Positions 22,661 to 25,744 of a stretch of 25,744 nt of DNA are shown in pieces. The translations under genes were made by a program, and so were the position numbers. The notes beneath the pieces are model-generated. The model did not search any database. It saw only the letters and a program-made list of their open reading frames with translations, and had not been told where the DNA came from. Source of the DNA: JBOGOC01 sp050747525 (GTDB taxonomy: Bacteria > Acidobacteriota > Polarisedimenticolia > JACPZX01 > DASXTC01); contig JBOGOC010000051.1 of assembly GCA_050747525.1 (NCBI GenBank), forward strand, positions 1-25,744, written 5' to 3'. Position 1 is the first letter of the stretch, and every line of letters starts with the position of its first letter.

Positions 22661-25420
22661 ATGGCCAACGACGACCCGACACATCCCGCTGGACCACCCG
22701 TCCCGCCCGGGGACACGCCGGAGCCGGCCTCCGCCCAGGCGGCGGCCCCGCTCCCTGGCCCGCCCGAGGGCCCGTCCGCGCCTCCGCCCCGCAGGCGAAT
22801 CCGCCGCTGGGTGGCGTGGACCGGTCTGTTCATCCTGGCGGTGGCCGTCCTGCTGGGGGTGACCGCCGGCTACCTCATCAACACCGACCTGCCCGACGTG
22901 CGCGCCCTGGAGGACTACCAGCCCCCGACCATCACCCAGATCCTGGCGCAGGACGGGCAGGTGGTCCACCAGTTCGCCGAGCAGAAGCGCATCGTGGTCC
23001 CGCTGTCGCGCATCTCTCCCCTGCTGCAGAAGGCGGTCATCTCGGTGGAGGACGCCAACTTCCTGAAGCATCCCGGGGTGGATCCGCGGGCCATCACCCG
23101 CGCGCTGTGGCGCGACGTGCGCGAGCGGCGCTTCGCGGAAGGAGGGAGCACGCTCACCCAGCAGCTCGCCAAGATCCTCTTCCTGCATCCGGACAAGACC
23201 CTGCGGCGCAAGGTGCAGGAGGCGATGCTGGCCGTGCAAATCGAGAAGACCTACGCGAAGGAGGAGATCCTCGCCTTCTACCTGAACCAGATCTACTTCG
23301 GCCACGGACGCTACGGGGTGGAGGCGGCCTCGCAGCACTACTTCGGCGTCCCCGCGGCCGAGGTGACGCTCGAGCAGGCGGCGCTTCTCGCGGGGCTCAT
23401 CCAGAGACCGGAGGCGTACTCTCCCCTCCGCAGCCCCGAGCGCGCCGAGCAGCGACGCAACCACGTGCTGCAACGCATGTCCGAGGAGGAATTCATCTCT
23501 CCCGCCGAGTCCGAGGCGGCCCGCGCCCTGCCGGTGATCGTGGCGCCCCGCCCACCCGAGGAATCGGAAGCCCCCTACTTCGCCGAGGAGCTGCGCAAGA
23601 CGCTCGCCCCCCGTTACGGGGATGACGCACTGCTGCGCGAGGGGATGGTCATCCGCACCGGGCTGGACATGGACCTGCAGCGCGCGGTCAACGCGGCCCT
23701 GTCCAAGGGGCTTCGCGACCTGGACAAGAGGCGCGGCTGGAGGCGTCCCGCCCACAACATCGTGCTGGAGAAGACGGGCACTCTAGACAGCTACATGCAT
23801 CCACGCTGGGATCGCCCCGTGCGCCCCGGAAACCTGGTGCCGGGCCTGGTGATGCGCGTCTCACCCCGCCAAGCGTCGATCCGGGTCGGGAAGATCCAGT
23901 CCACGTTGAAGGTGGAAGACGCCACGTGGACCGGCCGCACCGACCTGACGAAGCTGCTGCGGCCGGGAGACCTGCCGCTGGTCGAGGTGCGGCAGGTGAA
24001 CGACGACGAAACGCTGTCGCTCCTCCTGGATCAGGAGCCGGAGGTGGAGGGGGCGGCGCTCGCCCTGGATCCGCGCACCGGGGACATCAAGGCCATGGCC
24101 GGCGGCTTCGACTTCGAGCGCAGCCAGTTCAACCGGGCGCTCCAGGCGAAGCGGCAGTGCGGCTCGGCGTTCAAGCCCTTCATCTACACGCTGGCCATCG
24201 AGGACGGCCGCAGCCCGTCCGAGCTGCTGTTCGACCAGCCCACCGTCTTCATGGATCCGGACACCGGCGAGGGCTATCAGCCCGAGAACTACGAGCGCCG
24301 CTACGAGGGGGTGGTGACACTGCGCCGGGCGCTGGAGCATTCGATCAACATCCCCACCGTCACGTTGCTCAACGACATCGGCTACCAGCGCACGCTGGAC
24401 TTCGCGCGCCGGATGGGGATCGAGAGCTCCCTGTACCCCTATCCGTCGCTGGCCCTGGGCGCCTCCGAGGTGAGCCTGATGGAGCTCACCGCGGCCTATG
24501 GCGTGTATCCCACCGGCGGGCTGCTCTCCAAGCCGCGCTTCTTCACCGAGGTGCGCGATCGCGAGGGGAACGTGCTCGAAGAGGCGCGCACCGAGAGCCA
24601 GGAGGTGCTTCGGCCGGACGTGGCGGCCGTGATGGTCTCGCTCATGGAAGGGGTGATCCAGCGCGGGACGGCCACGGCGGCGGCACGGCCCGGGGTGGCC
24701 ATGGCCGGAAAGACCGGCACCACCGACGACTACACCGACGCGTGGTTCATCGGCTACACGCCGTCGCTGGTCCTGGGAGTCTGGGTGGGGCACGACAAGA
24801 AGATGACGCTCGGCCGCGGTGAGACCGGCGCCCGCGCCGCGCTGCCGATCTGGAGCGAGATCATCGACACCTGGACCACGGGCCATCCGGGAGAGACCTT
24901 CCCGGTGCGGAACGACACCGTCACCATGCCCGTGGATCACGAGACCGGGCTGCGCTCCGCCTCCGACACGGGGTGCTCGAAGGTCATCATGGAAACTTTC
25001 CTCCAGGGGTCGGAGATCGAGAAGCCCTGCACACTCGCCGCGCACCACCGCCTCAGCCTGCCGTACTACCTGCAGCGCTACAAGGTGCTCAGTCAGGGGC
25101 GCGTGGAGATCCCGGAAGAGGAGATGCACCGCCTGCTGCGGGAGAACCCGGGAGTGCTGGAGCTGGTGGGACGCACCACACTCAACGTGCGGACCTCTTC
25201 CGGCGTGCAGGTCGTGCGACTGTCGCGCGGTGGAGGCGAGATCAGCGACATCGCCTGGGGCTTCTTCCGGCGCTCGGAGCGCGGGGCCGGCGAGGAGGAC
25301 GAGGAGGCGGCTTACGCACAGTTCCTGCCCGCGTTCATGCCTCCGCTGGCGACAGGGGCACAGACCTGGGTGGGCCTGGACGGGCGCTCGGCCGCCGTGG
25401 TCAGCATCAAGTATCCCTGA
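22661..25420 (+). CDS. Bifunctional class A penicillin-binding protein (PBP1A type)
   Basis: This encodes 919 residues. It polymerises glycan strands and cross-links peptidoglycan at the outer face of the inner membrane. A Pro-rich cytoplasmic tail (1-48) and one membrane helix (50-72, VAWTGLFILAVAVLLGVTAGYLI) precede the GT51 glycosyltransferase. There, catalytic Glu130 is in SVEDANFLKHPGVD, followed by GGSTLTQQLAKILF and EEILAFYLNQIYFGHGRYGVEAASQHYFG. A middle OB-like domain (GLVMRVSPRQASIRVGKIQSTLKV) leads to the transpeptidase: Ser502-x-x-Lys505 (CGSAFKPF), LEHSINIPTV (SxN), and AGKTGTTDDYTDAWFIGY (Lys684-Thr-Gly). The C-terminal ~180 residues are a further extension that includes a degenerate repeat-like PPYYLQRYKV region. 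All catalytic residues are intact. The start has only a weak Shine-Dalgarno sequence (CCGAGACC). Confidence 0.95.
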   Translation: MANDDPTHPAGPPVPPGDTPEPASAQAAAPLPGPPEGPSAPPPRRRIRRWVAWTGLFILAVAVLLGVTAGYLINTDLPDVRALEDYQPPTITQILAQDGQVVHQFAEQKRIVVPLSRISPLLQKAVISVEDANFLKHPGVDPRAITRALWRDVRERRFAEGGSTLTQQLAKILFLHPDKTLRRKVQEAMLAVQIEKTYAKEEILAFYLNQIYFGHGRYGVEAASQHYFGVPAAEVTLEQAALLAGLIQRPEAYSPLRSPERAEQRRNHVLQRMSEEEFISPAESEAARALPVIVAPRPPEESEAPYFAEELRKTLAPRYGDDALLREGMVIRTGLDMDLQRAVNAALSKGLRDLDKRRGWRRPAHNIVLEKTGTLDSYMHPRWDRPVRPGNLVPGLVMRVSPRQASIRVGKIQSTLKVEDATWTGRTDLTKLLRPGDLPLVEVRQVNDDETLSLLLDQEPEVEGAALALDPRTGDIKAMAGGFDFERSQFNRALQAKRQCGSAFKPFIYTLAIEDGRSPSELLFDQPTVFMDPDTGEGYQPENYERRYEGVVTLRRALEHSINIPTVTLLNDIGYQRTLDFARRMGIESSLYPYPSLALGASEVSLMELTAAYGVYPTGGLLSKPRFFTEVRDREGNVLEEARTESQEVLRPDVAAVMVSLMEGVIQRGTATAAARPGVAMAGKTGTTDDYTDAWFIGYTPSLVLGVWVGHDKKMTLGRGETGARAALPIWSEIIDTWTTGHPGETFPVRNDTVTMPVDHETGLRSASDTGCSKVIMETFLQGSEIEKPCTLAAHHRLSLPYYLQRYKVLSQGRVEIPEEEMHRLLRENPGVLELVGRTTLNVRTSSGVQVVRLSRGGGEISDIAWGFFRRSERGAGEEDEEAAYAQFLPAFMPPLATGAQTWVGLDGRSAAVVSIKYP

Positions 25421-25744
25421 ACGGTCACCGCTAGCCAATCGCCCGGGATCGCCCGGCTGGGAGTGGTCTCCGAGAACGTGCGCGCGAAGAGCGCGCTTAC
25501 AACGCTCGCTCGAACCGGCTCGGCCTCCAGAGGGTCTCTTCGACCACTCCCAGCCGGGCGATCCCTGCGAGGTCACACCTCGACCTCCAGCGGCCGCCTT
25601 CGGCCAACTGCAAGACCAGGACCGAGCTCGTAGGAGCGCGCGCGATCATCCGGTCTTCGTTCGGCGCAGATTGCCTGACGCGGCGGCTGCGGGCCGACTC
25701 ACGCGAGGCCGGGGGCGGGGAGAGGTCTCCGAGGCCCTATGACC
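25421..25744. other. Gene-free end of window with inverted repeat
   Basis: No convincing coding frame was found in these 324 bases. The first part carries a long inverted repeat and a nested small hairpin; the rest is GC-rich with short complementary stretches such as GAGGT-CAC-ACCTC at the start and nothing else I can name. No tRNA or terminator U-tract was recognised. Confidence 0.5.
25445..25565. repeat. 24-bp perfect inverted repeat with nested hairpin
   Basis: The left arm at 25445-25468 begins GGGATCGCCCGGCTGGG. Its exact reverse complement lies at 25542-25565, with 73 bases between. Inside, GCGCGC-GAAGA-GCGCGC (25480-25496) forms a second hairpin. A short direct repeat ATCGCCCGG also occurs at 25438-25446 and 25448-25456. 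The size and structure are like a MITE or REP/BIME-type element at a gene end. It is just 25 bases after the PBP1A stop and might also act as a transcription terminator or mRNA stabiliser. Confidence 0.65.

Noticed and set aside
1..25744. tRNA, rRNA, CRISPR arrays, insertion sequences or prophage genes
   Set aside because: No cloverleaf, spaced repeat set, transposase or integrase was recognised anywhere in the window.

Overview
The window is a high-GC stretch (roughly two-thirds G+C by eye) from a Gram-negative bacterium. A class A penicillin-binding protein, predicted lipoproteins, several secreted proteins and TPR-bearing sulfatase-fold lipoproteins suggest an uncultivated lineage of the Acidobacteriota kind. 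That placement is inference, because no rRNA or other marker gene lies here.

Layout. Bases 1-1839 (minus) hold two small secreted proteins of unknown function, the first cut by the window edge, and a one-pass membrane protein. A secreted unknown (1917-3569, minus) diverges from a pair of sulfatase/alkaline-phosphatase-fold TPR lipoproteins (3568-5505 and 5502-7427, plus). The two divergent ATGs interlock in one CATG, inside a perfect 14-bp palindrome with a promoter on each side. An ECF sigma factor (7418-8026) and a giant gingipain-like C25 peptidase (8056-12480) follow on the minus strand. Further upstream of them, also minus, is a compact peptide-modification locus (12560-15676). After that come an alkaline-phosphatase-fold membrane protein, a polyprenyl diphosphate synthase, uvrC and uvrB (15794-22441, minus). 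Last is a divergent PBP1A gene (22661-25420, plus) and a non-coding tail with a long inverted repeat.

The main discovery is the locus at 12560-15676. A strong promoter (TTGACG-17-TATATT) drives an S26-type Ser/His peptidase, an HPr-kinase-like protein, a PqqD-type peptide-binding protein and a radical SAM/SPASM enzyme, packed with overlaps or gaps of about 0-20 bp. Next comes a 38-codon gene with an excellent ribosome binding site. I read it as the precursor of a ribosomally made, post-translationally modified peptide (RiPP). Its leader carries a lasso-like YxxPxI motif, its C-terminal part has two cysteines, and its last residue is serine. HprK-like kinases of some lasso peptide clusters phosphorylate exactly such a C-terminal serine. 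No lasso cyclase, lasso transglutaminase-like protease or ABC exporter is present, so this looks like a hybrid or little-described RiPP type.

A working model (inference): PqqD presents the leader to the radical SAM enzyme, the SPASM enzyme modifies the Cys-containing core, the kinase phosphorylates Ser38, and the S26 and/or C25 peptidase matures the product. The C25 peptidase and sigma factor lie downstream in the same direction and may belong to the same unit.
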